Positions 4,238 to 5,631 of a DNA stretch of 5,631 nt are shown piece after piece. A model generated the notes under the pieces. The model saw only the letters and a program-made list of their open reading frames with translations, did not search any database and was not told where the DNA came from. Source of the DNA: Chloroflexota bacterium (GTDB taxonomy: Bacteria; Chloroflexota; Dehalococcoidia; SM23-28-2); NCBI GenBank assembly GCA_030691665.1, contig JAUYDU010000389.1, positions 1 to 5,631 of the forward strand, given 5' to 3'. Every line of letters starts with the position of its first letter. Within the stretch, counting starts at the first letter, position 1. The position numbers and the translations under genes were made by a program.

Positions 4238-5631
<1,394 letters not shown>

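Overview
The window is GC-rich bacterial chromosome, and every supported gene lies on the minus strand, so the biological reading order runs from the right edge to the left. The order pyrG - tal (TalC type) - rho resembles the pyrG...tal...rho neighbourhood of Bacillus and other bacteria. GC content, a leaderless-type promoter and short palindromic intergenic repeats would fit Chloroflexota or a similar GC-rich lineage. That placement is an inference; nothing here fixes the taxonomy.

Right part (about 3450-5631): CTP synthase pyrG, which lacks its N-terminus because the window ends, then a TalC-type transaldolase 75 bases downstream, probably in the same transcript. The gap holds one perfect 8-bp hairpin and a set of mutually exclusive hairpins next to the tal start. 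Rho follows behind its own sigma-A-like promoter, whose -35 overlaps the tal stop codon, and a C-rich leader. These are housekeeping genes: pyrimidine nucleotide synthesis, the non-oxidative pentose phosphate pathway and transcription termination.

Middle part (592-2113): a membrane-anchored cell-wall peptidase with two LysM domains and an M23 domain. It has its own promoter near 1969-1999. Its reading frame is open well upstream of the first ordinary start codon, and this upstream part encodes the membrane anchor. An ATT codon behind a GGAGGT sequence is the best candidate start. The leader also holds a GC-rich palindromic repeat, a three-codon ORF with a good ribosome site, and a small hairpin.

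Left part (1-591): the N-terminus of a secreted GDSL/SGNH hydrolase runs off the left edge. Between it and the peptidase lie about 430 bases without an intact gene. They contain the C-terminal remnant of a DDE (IS3/IS481-like) transposase, a 59-bp element of paired hairpins with 8-bp terminal inverted repeats that abuts and interrupts the remnant, and several small hairpins. The TATAAT box of the hydrolase overlaps the stop codon of the transposase remnant and sits at leaderless distance from the hydrolase ATG.

I saw no CRISPR array, tRNA, rRNA, phage module or clearly new multi-gene system. The points most worth a second look are regulatory (peptidase start and leader, rho leader, leaderless promoter) and two glycine substitutions in the Rho motor core.
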